The position numbers and the translations under genes are program-made. From assembly GCA_964566895.1 (NCBI GenBank), contig CAZMJP010000004.1:1-35713 (forward strand): a stretch of 35,713 nucleotides of DNA, read 5' to 3'. This document shows positions 1 through 8,878 of the stretch, one piece after another (the first letter of the stretch is position 1; each line of letters opens with the position of its first letter). The stretch is from CAZMJP01 sp964566895. GTDB taxonomy: Bacteria; Patescibacteriota; Patescibacteriia; UBA2591; UBA6264. A model generated the notes under the pieces. It did not search any database. It was not told the origin of the DNA and saw only the letters and a program-made list of their open reading frames with translations.

Positions 1-73
1 GGTGGACCCGAGGGGAATCGAACCCCTTACTCTTCCATGCCATGGAAGCGTGTTACCGGTATACCACGGGCCC
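1..73 (-). tRNA. tRNA-Ala (GGC), 3' end cut by the window edge
   Basis: Read on the minus strand, a complete cloverleaf ends at the window edge. The acceptor is GGGCCCG paired with CGGGTCC, which gives the G3-U70 wobble that marks alanine tRNAs. The anticodon loop ATGGCAT carries GGC. After the discriminator A only CC is present, so the last A of an encoded CCA would lie just outside the window. It is downstream of tRNA-Leu on the same strand. Confidence 0.93.
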
Positions 74-203
74 CTTTCCCGCGATTTATGCCTTGCACAA
101 AAAACTCTAAACTCTAAATTCTTCAAATTTTGGACACTTTGAATTTCGAATTTTTTAGGATTTAGAAATTGTGATTTTGAAATCCCGTTGATTTACAACG
201 GTG

Positions 204-291
204 TGGTGCCCAGGGCGGGACTTGAACCCGCACGCTCAAAATGAGCGCAGCTCCTCAAGCTGCTGTGTATACCGAATTCCACCACCTGGGC
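204..291 (-). tRNA. tRNA-Leu (GAG) with encoded CCA
   Basis: A minus-strand tRNA with acceptor GCCCAGG/CCTGGGC, anticodon loop TTGAGGA (anticodon GAG) between a GCAGC/GCTGC stem, and a long class II variable arm with a GCTC/GAGC stem. The CCA end is encoded at 204-206. About 130 nt of AT-rich, low-complexity sequence separate it from tRNA-Ala downstream. Confidence 0.94.
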
Positions 292-347
292 CCAAATAAA
301 TTTGAAACCCTAAACTATAAAATTGTATAAACCTGGAACCAGCGACA

Positions 348-707
348 CTACTTTATCTCTTTCATTTTCTTCCCATAACCGCGACGCAAATAATACAATT
401 TGGCTCTTCTGACTTTATATTTTCCGACTATTTCTATTTTCAGAATACTGGGCAAATGTAAGGGGTAAATTTTTTCCACGCCCACGCCGCCGGCGGCAAT
501 TTTTCGAACAGTAAAAGTCGCTCCGGGCGTTCTCCCGCCATGGCAAGCAATAACCGTACCCTCAAAAACCTGCGTTCTCTCCTTAGGTTTACCTTTAGCG
601 TCCAACTCTTTTATTTTTTGATGGACCCGAACAATCATCCCTGGCCTAAGGTCGGGAATTTGTCTTTTCTCCTCCTCTTTTTTATTTTCTTGTTTTTCTT
701 CAGACAT
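348..707 (-). CDS. rplS: 50S ribosomal protein bL19
   Basis: Large-subunit protein that sits at the interface with the small subunit. The 119-residue length is normal for bL19. After an acidic and lysine-rich N-terminal tail of about 18 residues comes the conserved core, with DLRPGMIVRVH, VFEGTVIACHGG, the GVGVEKIYPLH stretch around residue 75 and the basic end VRRAKLYYLRRGYGKK. The ATG start is 11 nt after the stop of the cytidylate-kinase-like gene and no Shine-Dalgarno site is visible. In most bacteria rplS directly follows trmD. Here trmD lies about 6 kb upstream and a 16S-containing block separates them. Confidence 0.96.
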   Translation of the reverse strand: MSEEKQENKKEEEKRQIPDLRPGMIVRVHQKIKELDAKGKPKERTQVFEGTVIACHGGRTPGATFTVRKIAAGGVGVEKIYPLHLPSILKIEIVGKYKVRRAKLYYLRRGYGKKMKEIK

Positions 708-718
708 AAAAATTTCGT

Positions 719-1330
719 TTAAAGCTTGGCTTTAGGCATTCTACTTTTGTTCTTTAGAAACTTCCTCAGCATTTGAATAGTCCTCTTTTTTAGAATCTCA
801 ATGCCTCGCCTGTTATTATCAATAATTAGGTCGTATATTTTTCTTTGTCTTAAGTTGACTCCATAAAGACGTCGATACCGCCTTTGGTCGCCGTTGTCTC
901 TTTGTCCAACCATTTTTCTGGCCTGAATAAGGGTCAAGTTATTTCTTAAGGCCAACCTCTTAATTCTGATTGATTTTCGACAATTAATAAAAATCTTGCA
1001 ATCAGCAAAATCGCCAGCCACCCAGGCGGCTAATCGGCTAGCAATAACGCAATTTCCTCTCATAGCAATCTTCAACATTTGTTCATCCGTAAAGTAGTCT
1101 ATCTTCGCCGGCAATATCCCGGAGGCCCTAGCTAAAGAAACTTTTTTTTCTTTGGCAAATCTTCTTAAAATGTCGCCCGCGTTAACGAATTTTAAATTAA
1201 AACAACGAGCTATTTCTTTAGCGATTGTGTCTTTACCGGAGGCGGCAAGCCCGGAAACGGTTATAGTTAACCCTCTCTTTTTAACATTCGCCTTTTTGAT
1301 TTTTTCTAAAGATTCTAAATATATTCCCAT
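719..1330 (-). CDS. Cytidylate kinase-like P-loop NMP kinase
   Basis: A 203-residue nucleoside monophosphate kinase of the archaeal-type cytidylate kinase / AAA_18 kind. It would phosphorylate (d)CMP or a related NMP in the cytoplasm. The P-loop GLAASGKDT is at residues 27-35, preceded by the beta strand LTITVS. The NMP-binding region has VNAGDILRRFA, and a basic lid-like region has RDNGDQRRYRRLYG. The ATG lies one base after the stop of the RluA-type gene, so the two are translationally close, and rplS follows 11 nt downstream. The fold is clear. The exact substrate is inferred from similarity to the CMP kinase branch; an adenylate-kinase-like role cannot be excluded. Confidence 0.82.
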   Translation of the reverse strand: MGIYLESLEKIKKANVKKRGLTITVSGLAASGKDTIAKEIARCFNLKFVNAGDILRRFAKEKKVSLARASGILPAKIDYFTDEQMLKIAMRGNCVIASRLAAWVAGDFADCKIFINCRKSIRIKRLALRNNLTLIQARKMVGQRDNGDQRRYRRLYGVNLRQRKIYDLIIDNNRRGIEILKKRTIQMLRKFLKNKSRMPKAKL

Positions 1331-1331
1331 T

Positions 1332-2081
1332 TTAACCTTTTCTAAAATTTTTTAAGAAGTCCTTTAGCTCTCCCGGCATTTCACTTCTAAATTCCCGCCA
1401 TTGATTTTCTAAGTCATAAAAACCAAGGTAAGAAGCATGTAAAAATATTCTATCTAAACTACCTTTAACTTTAACGCGTCGCTCGTCGCCAAAGATTGGA
1501 CAGCCAACTGATTTAAGATGAAGGCGAATCTGATGAGTCCGACCGGTTAGCGGTCTTACTTTTAATAGAGTCAATTTTAAAAACTTCTTAATAACTTCGT
1601 ATTCGGTGAAGGCCTTTTTTTCTAATTTAACCTTCTTCCTTGACCTAACTGCCACTAATTTGCCTTTTTTGGTTCGGCCAATCGGCAAGCTAATTAAACC
1701 CACTTGCTCCGGCGGAGCTCCACAGACTAAAGCTAAATATTCTTTTTTAATTTGATTGTCTTTAAACTGCTCAACCAGAGAATAAAACATTTCTTTTGTC
1801 CGGGCGACAACCATCAACCCTGAAACGTCTTTATCTAACCGATGGACAATACCCGGTCGGTCTTCTGACCCGATATTTTTTATCTCCGGATATTGTTTTA
1901 ACAACCAATTAACTAAAGTATTTTCTCCGCTGACCGACCTTGATTTTTTAAATAAAGACAGCGACTTTAATTTTTTCTTAGATATCCTAACGGAATGAAC
2001 TAACAATCCGGCCGGTTTTTCAATAACTAAAAAATCCCCGCCTTGATAAATTGTATTTATTTTCGACGAAATGTCAAGCAT
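1332..2081 (-). CDS. RluA-family rRNA/tRNA pseudouridine synthase, no S4 domain
   Basis: A 249-residue pseudouridine synthase that would isomerise uridines in rRNA or tRNA. The signature HRLDKDVSG is at residues 80-88, with the catalytic Asp at 83. The strand FLVIEKPAGLLVH near residue 18 and RPLTGRTHQIRLHL later in the protein are the usual flanking family motifs. The protein goes straight into the catalytic domain, so the N-terminal S4 RNA-binding domain of RluC/RluD is absent. A charged insert at residues 33-50 separates the first two motifs. The ATG is preceded by two 8-nt units (TTGTTAAA, ATATTATA) and no Shine-Dalgarno site. The target nucleotide cannot be read from sequence. Confidence 0.92.
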   Translation of the reverse strand: MLDISSKINTIYQGGDFLVIEKPAGLLVHSVRISKKKLKSLSLFKKSRSVSGENTLVNWLLKQYPEIKNIGSEDRPGIVHRLDKDVSGLMVVARTKEMFYSLVEQFKDNQIKKEYLALVCGAPPEQVGLISLPIGRTKKGKLVAVRSRKKVKLEKKAFTEYEVIKKFLKLTLLKVRPLTGRTHQIRLHLKSVGCPIFGDERRVKVKGSLDRIFLHASYLGFYDLENQWREFRSEMPGELKDFLKNFRKG

Positions 2082-2097
2082 TATAATATTTTAACAA
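2082..2097 (-). repeat. 8-nt periodic AT-rich units abutting the RluA-type gene start
   Basis: Two 8-nt units in gene orientation, TTGTTAAA then ATATTATA, end exactly at the ATG. The same unit family recurs upstream of infB, glgA, rpsF and tRNA-Ile. Confidence 0.55.
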
Positions 2098-2117
2098 AAC
2101 CAAATAAAAAAATAAAG

Positions 2118-2143
2118 AAAAAAGGTCTAAATAAACCCTTTTT
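2118..2143 (-). terminator. Intrinsic terminator after the CCA-adding enzyme gene
   Basis: In minus-strand sense a stem of AAAAAGG with CCTTTTTT closes an A/T-rich loop and runs into a U-rich tail, about 20 nt after the CCA-adding enzyme stop. It separates that gene from the RluA-type gene. Confidence 0.6.
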
Positions 2144-2163
2144 ATACAGATTATTCCATTTGG

Positions 2164-3744
2164 TTAAGAATGATTAGCTAATTCTTTTTTCAAGAACTTA
2201 ATTGCCTCGTCTTTGTCTCTGATTTTTCCGTTTAATTGTTCCTCTCTTAAAACTCCAAGTAACTCTCCAACTTTCGGACCCGGCTTGAGATTAAAAATTT
2301 CCATTATTTTATGACCGTTTAAAAGCGACTCGGGCAAATCCTTTTTGTTTTGACTCAATTTTCTCAAGTTCTCAATTCTCTCCAACATTTGATTAAATTT
2401 GTCAAAATTGGGGCCACCTTCTTTGGTAATCGTCGCCGAGATGTCGGCAAAAGAGACCTGGAGTAATTTATCTCCGGAAAAACGGGGACTAAAAAAGTAT
2501 TTTTCAATTGTCCCCGGTCTCATTTTAGCAATATCGCCTCTGATTAAAATCATATGATTTTCTACCAGCCAGGACATCTCTTCCGCATCAAGCCCGATTT
2601 TATCCGGGCTGGAAAGTTTCAACCGGTCAGCAATTTCTTTCGCCATTCTCGCGCCAACCACGTCATGCTCGTTAAAACGAATCCTATCCGCTCCGTCCTT
2701 TTCCGGGGTCTGGAGAGTATAGGGTTTTCCCAAATCATGGAGTAAGACGGCAATAATCACCTCGTTTGACAATTCGGTTTCGAATTGTTTTTTAAAATCG
2801 GCGGAAGTTAAATTCTTTAAAGCCAAACGAGTATGCTCCCAAACATCTCCTTCGGTGTGATAATTTTCCGGCTGGGGACAATCTTTCATTTTCAAAATTT
2901 CCGGCATTAATTCCTGAAAAGCGCCGCTTTGGTCGTATAAATCAAAAGCGCGAGAGGGATTGAAAGCAAAGGCTCTTAAAAATTCTTTGGCGATTGTTTC
3001 ATAGGGCACTACTCTTGTTTCCGCCACTTTTGGCTCGGCAAATTGTCCGTCGGGAATCAGCTCAACACTCCTTTTTATCTCGTTCAGACCTTTAATTTTT
3101 TCCTTTATCGCCTGCCAAGTGTACTCTTCAATCTGAAAATTGAACTGACAAGCCAATCGTATCCCTCTAAGCAGGCGGGAATAATCTTCTTTAAATCTTT
3201 GTTCGGGCCTGCCAACGGTGCGAATCAGTCCCTTTTTCAAGTCATCCAAACCGCCAAACAAATCAACTATTCGTTTTTCCCCCTGTTCTTTGGTCAGGTT
3301 AACCGCCAGGGCGTTGATGGTAAAATCGCGGCGACTTAAATCCTCCTGAATCGCCAAATTGGGATTACTTTGGATTTCCACGTCGCGATATCCCCCTATA
3401 GCCAGGGAAAAATCTTTTCTCGGCAAAGCAATGTCAATGGGATTATGAGGATCGCCTTGGCGGGGGATAAATTTAAAAACGCCGAAGGTCTGACCAACCA
3501 AATTCACCGTTCCTTCTTTGGCTAAAAAATCTTCTAAATTCCCGGCCGGAACATTACGGACGACGAAATCATAATCCTTAGTCGGTCTTAACAAAAGCAA
3601 ATCCCTAACCGCCCCGCCAACCAAAAAAACTTCAGCCTGAGGGAATTCACCTTTAATCTTGTTTAAAAAACCAAAGTCTTCTCCCTTTTCCAAAAACTCG
3701 AAACCAAAAACAGAATCGCTTTTTTTATTTTTTTCAAGTGACAT
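2164..3744 (-). CDS. cca: CCA-adding tRNA nucleotidyltransferase with C-terminal HD domain
   Basis: Adds or repairs the 3' CCA of tRNAs. The head domain has GGAVRD at residues 43-48 and the metal-binding pair DYD at 57-59, followed by RRDFTINALA and EDYSRLLRGIRLACQF, all typical of class II poly(A) polymerase/CCA enzymes. The C-terminal half carries an HD phosphohydrolase domain with LLHDLGKP. The ATG at 3744 is chosen because it falls just past the upstream stop (3750); a TTG at 3774 would add ten residues and overlap that gene. At about 526 residues it is at the long end, owing to an insert near residues 230-245. Its presence fits the tRNAs here: Leu and Ile encode CCA, while Val and Arg(CCT) do not. 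Confidence 0.95.
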   Translation of the reverse strand: MSLEKNKKSDSVFGFEFLEKGEDFGFLNKIKGEFPQAEVFLVGGAVRDLLLLRPTKDYDFVVRNVPAGNLEDFLAKEGTVNLVGQTFGVFKFIPRQGDPHNPIDIALPRKDFSLAIGGYRDVEIQSNPNLAIQEDLSRRDFTINALAVNLTKEQGEKRIVDLFGGLDDLKKGLIRTVGRPEQRFKEDYSRLLRGIRLACQFNFQIEEYTWQAIKEKIKGLNEIKRSVELIPDGQFAEPKVAETRVVPYETIAKEFLRAFAFNPSRAFDLYDQSGAFQELMPEILKMKDCPQPENYHTEGDVWEHTRLALKNLTSADFKKQFETELSNEVIIAVLLHDLGKPYTLQTPEKDGADRIRFNEHDVVGARMAKEIADRLKLSSPDKIGLDAEEMSWLVENHMILIRGDIAKMRPGTIEKYFFSPRFSGDKLLQVSFADISATITKEGGPNFDKFNQMLERIENLRKLSQNKKDLPESLLNGHKIMEIFNLKPGPKVGELLGVLREEQLNGKIRDKDEAIKFLKKELANHS

Positions 3745-3749
3745 AATAT

Positions 3750-4223
3750 CTATTTTGACAATCGGGGATGCCAAAAAACCGCTATTATTTGACGGTAAGA
3801 CTTACTGCCTTTTGAACCGTAAGTAAAATGATGGCGGACTGGAACGCGTTTTAAATAACCGTTGCTAATCGCCTGCTTATTGCCGACATAAAAACCGATG
3901 TGCTCATTGACGCTCCTCCCGATTTTTCTCGCCCCCCAGACAATAACTACTCCTCTTTTCAATTTTTTGATTTCGCGCCAACCGGACTTTTTCATATCTT
4001 TAACCGTGCCGGAGACCGTCAAATGGGACTCTTTAATCAAATTGAAAATATTTAAAATCGAGGAAACGAAGAAAGCGCAAGAAAATTGTCCATCTTTCGT
4101 AATATCTTGTTTTTTGTTGCCAACGTCGGCGTAAAAATTCCGAAACAGGCGCGTTCCCACGCTATTATTTATAACTTTCAAATAAGAATTTCTGATCAGG
4201 AGATTTAATTTAATTTTGGGCAT
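3750..4223 (-). CDS. NlpC/P60-like cysteine peptidase (putative)
   Basis: A 157-residue protein whose layout matches a stand-alone NlpC/P60 (or CHAP-like) fold: a nucleophile Cys at 49 in FSCAFFVSSIL, a strand KRGVVIVWG, then His108 in NEHIGFYVGNKQ, and a third polar position around VRHHF. In the family these act on peptidoglycan or on amide/peptide bonds. No signal peptide is visible, so a cytoplasmic role or export by another route are both open. It ends five bases before the cca start. The fold is a moderate inference from motif spacing and the substrate is unknown. Confidence 0.62.
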   Translation of the reverse strand: MPKIKLNLLIRNSYLKVINNSVGTRLFRNFYADVGNKKQDITKDGQFSCAFFVSSILNIFNLIKESHLTVSGTVKDMKKSGWREIKKLKRGVVIVWGARKIGRSVNEHIGFYVGNKQAISNGYLKRVPVRHHFTYGSKGSKSYRQIIAVFWHPRLSK

Positions 4224-4342
4224 GCGATTATCCGCAGAGATTTAGTGTGATGGCGGCCCCCATTAGAAATGATTTAAACCAATAACTTTCATCTTTGATT
4301 TGTTTTAATTTTTTAAATCGCAATTTCCCGCTTCTAACGGAG

Positions 4343-4416
4343 TGGGCTCGTCCAGACTCGAACTGGAGACCTTTTCGATGTCAACGAAACGCTCTAACCA
4401 ACTGAGCTACGAGCCC
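4343..4416 (-). tRNA. tRNA-Val (GAC), CCA not encoded
   Basis: Acceptor GGGCTCG/CGAGCCC, D-arm with GTTGGTTAGAGC, anticodon stem TTTCG/CGAAA around loop TTGACAT (GAC), and a good T-arm. The discriminator A is followed by CT, so CCA must be added after transcription. It is one base downstream of the tRNA-Ile CCA and clearly co-transcribed with it. Confidence 0.95.
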
Positions 4417-4417
4417 T

Positions 4418-4492
4418 TGGTGGGCGTGGAAGGAATCGGACCTTCGACCTCTTCTTTATCAGAGAAGCGTTCTACCACTGAACCACACGCCC
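4418..4492 (-). tRNA. tRNA-Ile (GAT) with encoded CCA
   Basis: Acceptor GGGCGTG/CACGCCC, anticodon stem CTTCT/AGAAG around loop CTGATAA (GAT), with CCA encoded at 4418-4420. It lies downstream of the 16S gene, the position tRNA-Ile takes in classical rRNA operons, but no 23S gene follows. Its first base comes right after four 8-nt AT units, with a TATAAT six bases upstream. Confidence 0.95.
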
Positions 4493-4532
4493 ATAATTAT
4501 TATAACATTATAATATTATAACATTCTGTCAA
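4493..4532 (-). promoter_or_regulatory. 8-nt array with three TATAAT boxes and a TTGACA before tRNA-Ile
   Basis: In minus-strand sense TTGACA (4527-4532) is followed by units ATGTTATA, ATATTATA, ATGTTATA, ATAATTAT that end at the tRNA first base. They create TATAAT hexamers at 4515-4520, 4507-4512 and 4499-4504, spaced exactly 8 nt apart. Their distances from TTGACA are 6, 14 and 22 nt, none of them ideal. The nearest box would place transcription start at about the tRNA 5' base. Confidence 0.55.
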
Positions 4533-4608
4533 GAATATAAAAACAATAGCAAACAATAAATAAAAAAGCTAATTTTATAATTAGCTGGTTTGCCCTGTTT
4601 GCAGATAA

Positions 4609-4632
4609 TAAAAAACTTATCAAAGACAGAGA
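4609..4632 (-). other. 16S trailer arm of the pre-16S processing stem
   Basis: This 24-nt stretch, in the transcript downstream of 16S, is the reverse complement of 6912-6935 in the leader, with one position that makes a G-U pair. The two arms would form a 24-bp duplex enclosing the whole pre-16S, as RNase III processing stems do. Confidence 0.75.
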
Positions 4633-4746
4633 AAACCGCCCCCCAATCCGCTAAACGCAAATTGGGCAGCAGGTCAATCCTTCATATATTCTAAGAATAT
4701 ATGGTCGACACCTTTACTCCGACAAAGTCGAAATAAATTAATCTCT

Positions 4747-6627
<1,881 letters not shown>

Positions 6628-6952
6628 ATAAGAGTAAATTTGATTAAGCTCGTCTTGATTTTGAATCAAAAACATCCTGCCCAGCACTAAAACGAAGTTT
6701 AGGGCTGGGTGCTCCAATTTTCTAGTCGCTCGCCTGAAGGCTCGCGAAGAAAATGGACAGACCAAACTCTCTTAAAAGAGTAGTAAGATCTAATAAAAAC
6801 AAAGAAATAGATTGACCATTTTTTTGCTTCGCAAAAAACTATAAACGACAAAAATAAATCCAAGGTTTGGGTTTAAGGTTTAAAGTTAAAATTTGCAAAG
6901 CAAATTCTTAATCTCTGTCTTTGATAAGCTTTTTATTTGTTTGACCTAATTG
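6628..6952 (-). other. 16S leader region with structured elements
   Basis: A stretch of 325 nt without a gene between the trmD stop and the 16S 5' end. Besides the processing arm at 6912-6935 it contains, in transcript order: AU-rich hairpins around 6895-6910 and 6820-6840; a partial copy of the 16S 5' boundary at 6763-6783; a hairpin with tandem G-A mismatches and a UUCA loop (6727-6746); and a near-perfect 12-bp hairpin with a CUUCG loop (6680-6709). I see no convincing promoter inside, so 16S may be read from upstream of trmD or from a start I cannot place. Confidence 0.6.
6912..6935 (-). other. 16S leader arm of the pre-16S processing stem
   Basis: Complementary along 24 positions (one as G-U) to the trailer arm at 4609-4632. 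The arms bracket 16S plus its intron but exclude tRNA-Ile, so 16S has a private processing stem. Confidence 0.75.
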
Positions 6953-7687
6953 TTAATGAACAAAACACTCCCGCCATTCCTTAATTCTCTGATGATCGCC
7001 CGATAATAATACTTTCGGTACCTTCAACCTCCTAATTTTACCAAATTTATCTTTATAGGTAAACACCTCCGGCCGGGTATATTGGGGATACTCTCTCGGA
7101 GTCTTAAATCCTAAGTTAAACCCATCCTGTTTATTGTCAAAGCTAAATGTTTCTTCTTGCAGAGATTTAGTTTTTATCACCCCCGGGGCTAATCTAGTCA
7201 CAGCGTCGACTATTATCATAGCTGGAATTTCTCCGCCTGTCAAGACATAGGGGCCGATTGAAATTTCCTCATCAACGAATTTTGTTACCCGCTGATCAAC
7301 CCCTTCATATCTACCGCAAATAAAAATTATCCTTTTCAGTTTCGACAGCCGCCCGGCCATTCTCTGGTCAAATCGCTTTCCCCCGGGCGTTAATAAAATG
7401 ACTTTTGATTTTTGGTTTTTCCCTTTTAAAACACTTCTGTCTCTAACAAAAACTTTTGACCTCAGGGTACGGAGCGCTTTATATATCGGCTCAATTTTCA
7501 AAATCATGCCCGGACCGCCTCCATAGGATTTACCATCCACCGTTTTGTGCTTATCGTCAGTCCACCTTCTTAAATCGTGGACTTTTATTCTAATCAGCTT
7601 CCTCTGTTGAGCCAATTTAATTATTGAAGTACCAAAATAAGAGTCAAAAATATCGGGAAATATTGTGATGATGTCAAACCGAATCAT
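6953..7687 (-). CDS. trmD: tRNA (guanine-37-N1)-methyltransferase
   Basis: SPOUT-family enzyme that methylates G37 next to the anticodon to keep the reading frame. Residues 55-61 are YGGGPGM, the AdoMet-binding knot has CGRYEGVDQR at 124-133 and IGPYVLTGGE at 144-153, and TRLAPGV is at 164-170. In the canonical proteins the general-base Asp sits in an EDSF motif; the aligned stretch here is EETF (178-181), so Glu seems to replace it. The knot loop has Pro where Asp is usual (IGDY to IGPY). The 244-residue length is normal. It follows khpA by 133 nt. rimM, often between the two, is absent. Confidence 0.95.
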   Translation of the reverse strand: MIRFDIITIFPDIFDSYFGTSIIKLAQQRKLIRIKVHDLRRWTDDKHKTVDGKSYGGGPGMILKIEPIYKALRTLRSKVFVRDRSVLKGKNQKSKVILLTPGGKRFDQRMAGRLSKLKRIIFICGRYEGVDQRVTKFVDEEISIGPYVLTGGEIPAMIIVDAVTRLAPGVIKTKSLQEETFSFDNKQDGFNLGFKTPREYPQYTRPEVFTYKDKFGKIRRLKVPKVLLSGDHQRIKEWRECFVH

Positions 7688-7788
7688 AGATTATGCTAAT
7701 CGCCGCAAACTAAAAACACAAATTTCTACAAATATATAAATAAGCAAAACGCCACCCAATATGGATGGCGATTCGCAACCCTTTTATT

Positions 7789-7806
7789 GGCCTGCCTGCC
7801 GGTAGG
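7789..7806. repeat. GC-rich imperfect palindrome between trmD and khpA
   Basis: A GC-rich palindromic stretch built on GCCTGCC/GGTAGGC in an AT-rich spacer. Short GCCTGCC-type palindromes are common as dispersed repeats in CPR genomes, from general knowledge; only this copy is seen here. Confidence 0.35.
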
Positions 7807-7820
7807 CATTGGGTATAATT

Positions 7821-8126
7821 TTATAATTTCAACTCGTCATCAGCACTTGCTCTTGGAGCTCTTCTGGTTGATCCTTCGGGTTCCTCAATCTTGAGATTAA
7901 CTCGGGCGTTATTTCTTAAACCGACAATCCGCAGCAAACTTCTAATGGATCGCGCGGTTGCTCCCTGTCGGCCAATAACTTGTCCCATATCCTCCTGATT
8001 AATCTTAAGAGAAAGAAGCACACCCATTTCGTCAACGTTGCGAGTAACCACGACGTCTTCCGGATGAGTTACGAGCGATTTGATAAGGAACTCTAAAAAC
8101 GCTTGATCTTTGTGTTTTTCAGCCAT
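7821..8126 (-). CDS. khpA: KH-domain RNA-binding protein KhpA
   Basis: A 101-residue single type II KH-domain protein. The GxxG loop is GRQG at residues 52-55 within MGQVIGRQGATARSIRSLL, which places it in the KhpA (YlqC) family, known to bind RNA and to act with KhpB/Jag in other bacteria. The N-terminal FLEFLIKSLVTHPEDVVV is also typical. A short basic-acidic tail follows the KH core. The ATG has no Shine-Dalgarno site; TAAAAT lies seven bases upstream and could be the -10 of a leaderless message. Gene order rpsP-khpA-trmD matches most bacteria, but a 302-nt spacer separates it from rpsP. Confidence 0.93.
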   Translation of the reverse strand: MAEKHKDQAFLEFLIKSLVTHPEDVVVTRNVDEMGVLLSLKINQEDMGQVIGRQGATARSIRSLLRIVGLRNNARVNLKIEEPEGSTRRAPRASADDELKL

Positions 8127-8154
8127 ACTCTTAATTTTAAGTAATCCAACTTAC

Positions 8155-8341
8155 ATATCTTTAATCTAACTCCGCAGTCCCATCGACCTTTTACCAAAAC
8201 CGACTTAAAAATGGACGGATTTATGGTTTTGGAAGTGAATCTATCTTCAGATTTTCTACCCCGTTGAAGACCCCAAAGGGCAAAGTCATGACTCCAATAA
8301 AGTCTTTAACGAAGTCTAGGCTGGGATATATCAATTAATCT
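8155..8341 (-). ncRNA. Candidate structured small RNA between rpsP and khpA
   Basis: The only gene-free stretch here (8127-8428) holds a promoter and a foldable transcript of about 187 nt. A 9-bp helix with one bulge pairs 8310-8319 with 8166-8174, and an outer AUAUC/GAUAU helix pairs 8325-8329 with 8155-8159, closing the whole transcript. Inside are an 8-bp CCAAAACC/GGUUUUGG hairpin, a UCUUCA/UGAAGA hairpin and the palindrome AGUCAUGACU. Size and end-to-end closure resemble 6S RNA, but I find no diagnostic motif for 6S, SRP RNA or a riboswitch. It could also be a leader element of khpA. Confidence 0.4.
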
Positions 8342-8347
8342 GTTATA

Positions 8348-8375
8348 AGTCTAGCAAAAAAAAATATTCTGTCAA
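8348..8375 (-). promoter_or_regulatory. Promoter TTGACA-16-TAGACT for the candidate RNA / khpA
   Basis: In minus-strand sense TTGACA (8370-8375), a 16-nt spacer containing a T run, and TAGACT (8348-8353). Start is expected near 8341. The sequence TTGACAGAAT is shared with the element upstream of tRNA-Ile. Confidence 0.6.
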
Positions 8376-8428
8376 TACCGTTAGAAAATAACCTTAACCA
8401 TCAAAAAGGGACACAATTTTAAACAGGG

Positions 8429-8719
8429 TCAACTTTTGGCTCCCCCTTTGGAAATTTTGACTCGAGTTACCTTAATTTTCTCCGCCTTAACAATCTTCTG
8501 GTTGACTAATAAATTATGTACTGAACCGGTTGGCTGAGCGCCCCGGGAAAGCCAATATTTTATCCGCTCAACTTTTAAAGAAGTCCTTTTTATCAAAGGG
8601 TTATAAAAGCCCAAATCCTCTAAAAAATCGCCTCTTGGGTCTTTAGATTTTTCTAAAACAATCACCCGGAAAAACGGCTGGTTTTTTCTTCCTTTTCGAC
8701 TGAATTTAATAGCTAACAT
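8429..8719 (-). CDS. rpsP: 30S ribosomal protein bS16
   Basis: A 96-residue bS16 needed for small-subunit assembly. It has the conserved opening MLAIKFSRKGRKNQPFFRVIV, then DPRGDFLEDLGFYNPL around residues 27-42 and the KYWLSRGAQPTGSVHNLL block, followed by a basic tail. It is one of few genes here with a plausible Shine-Dalgarno site: TGAGG at 8731-8735, 11 nt before the ATG, which matches the altered anti-SD CCUCA of the local 16S. A promoter at 8760-8788 would give a leader of about 35 nt. Confidence 0.96.
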   Translation of the reverse strand: MLAIKFSRKGRKNQPFFRVIVLEKSKDPRGDFLEDLGFYNPLIKRTSLKVERIKYWLSRGAQPTGSVHNLLVNQKIVKAEKIKVTRVKISKGGAKS

Positions 8720-8759
8720 AAAAAAATCATCCTCATATTAAAAACTGCGATATTAAAAT

Positions 8760-8788
8760 ATGGTAATACTTTAACACAATCTTTTCAA
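8760..8788 (-). promoter_or_regulatory. Putative rpsP promoter TTGAAA-17-TACCAT
   Basis: In minus-strand sense TTGAAA (8783-8788) and TACCAT (8760-8765) are separated by 17 nt. It lies in the 159-nt spacer after infB and would give a short rpsP leader that includes the TGAGG site. Confidence 0.4.
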
Positions 8789-8878
8789 AAAGCAATGGCG
8801 ATCTATCCATTTTATGACGTTCACGTACGCTCGATATCTATCGTATTCTTCTTGGATTATGATATACAACCCATTAAA

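Noticed and set aside
4493..4746. A 5S rRNA or 23S start downstream of 16S
   Set aside because: The stretch holds only the trailer stem, small hairpins and the tRNA-Ile upstream region; no 23S 5' or 5S features are seen.
8155..8341. The rpsP-khpA spacer as SRP RNA or tmRNA
   Set aside because: No GGAAG/AGCA tetraloop region of SRP RNA and no tRNA-like ends or tag frame; too short for tmRNA or RNase P RNA.
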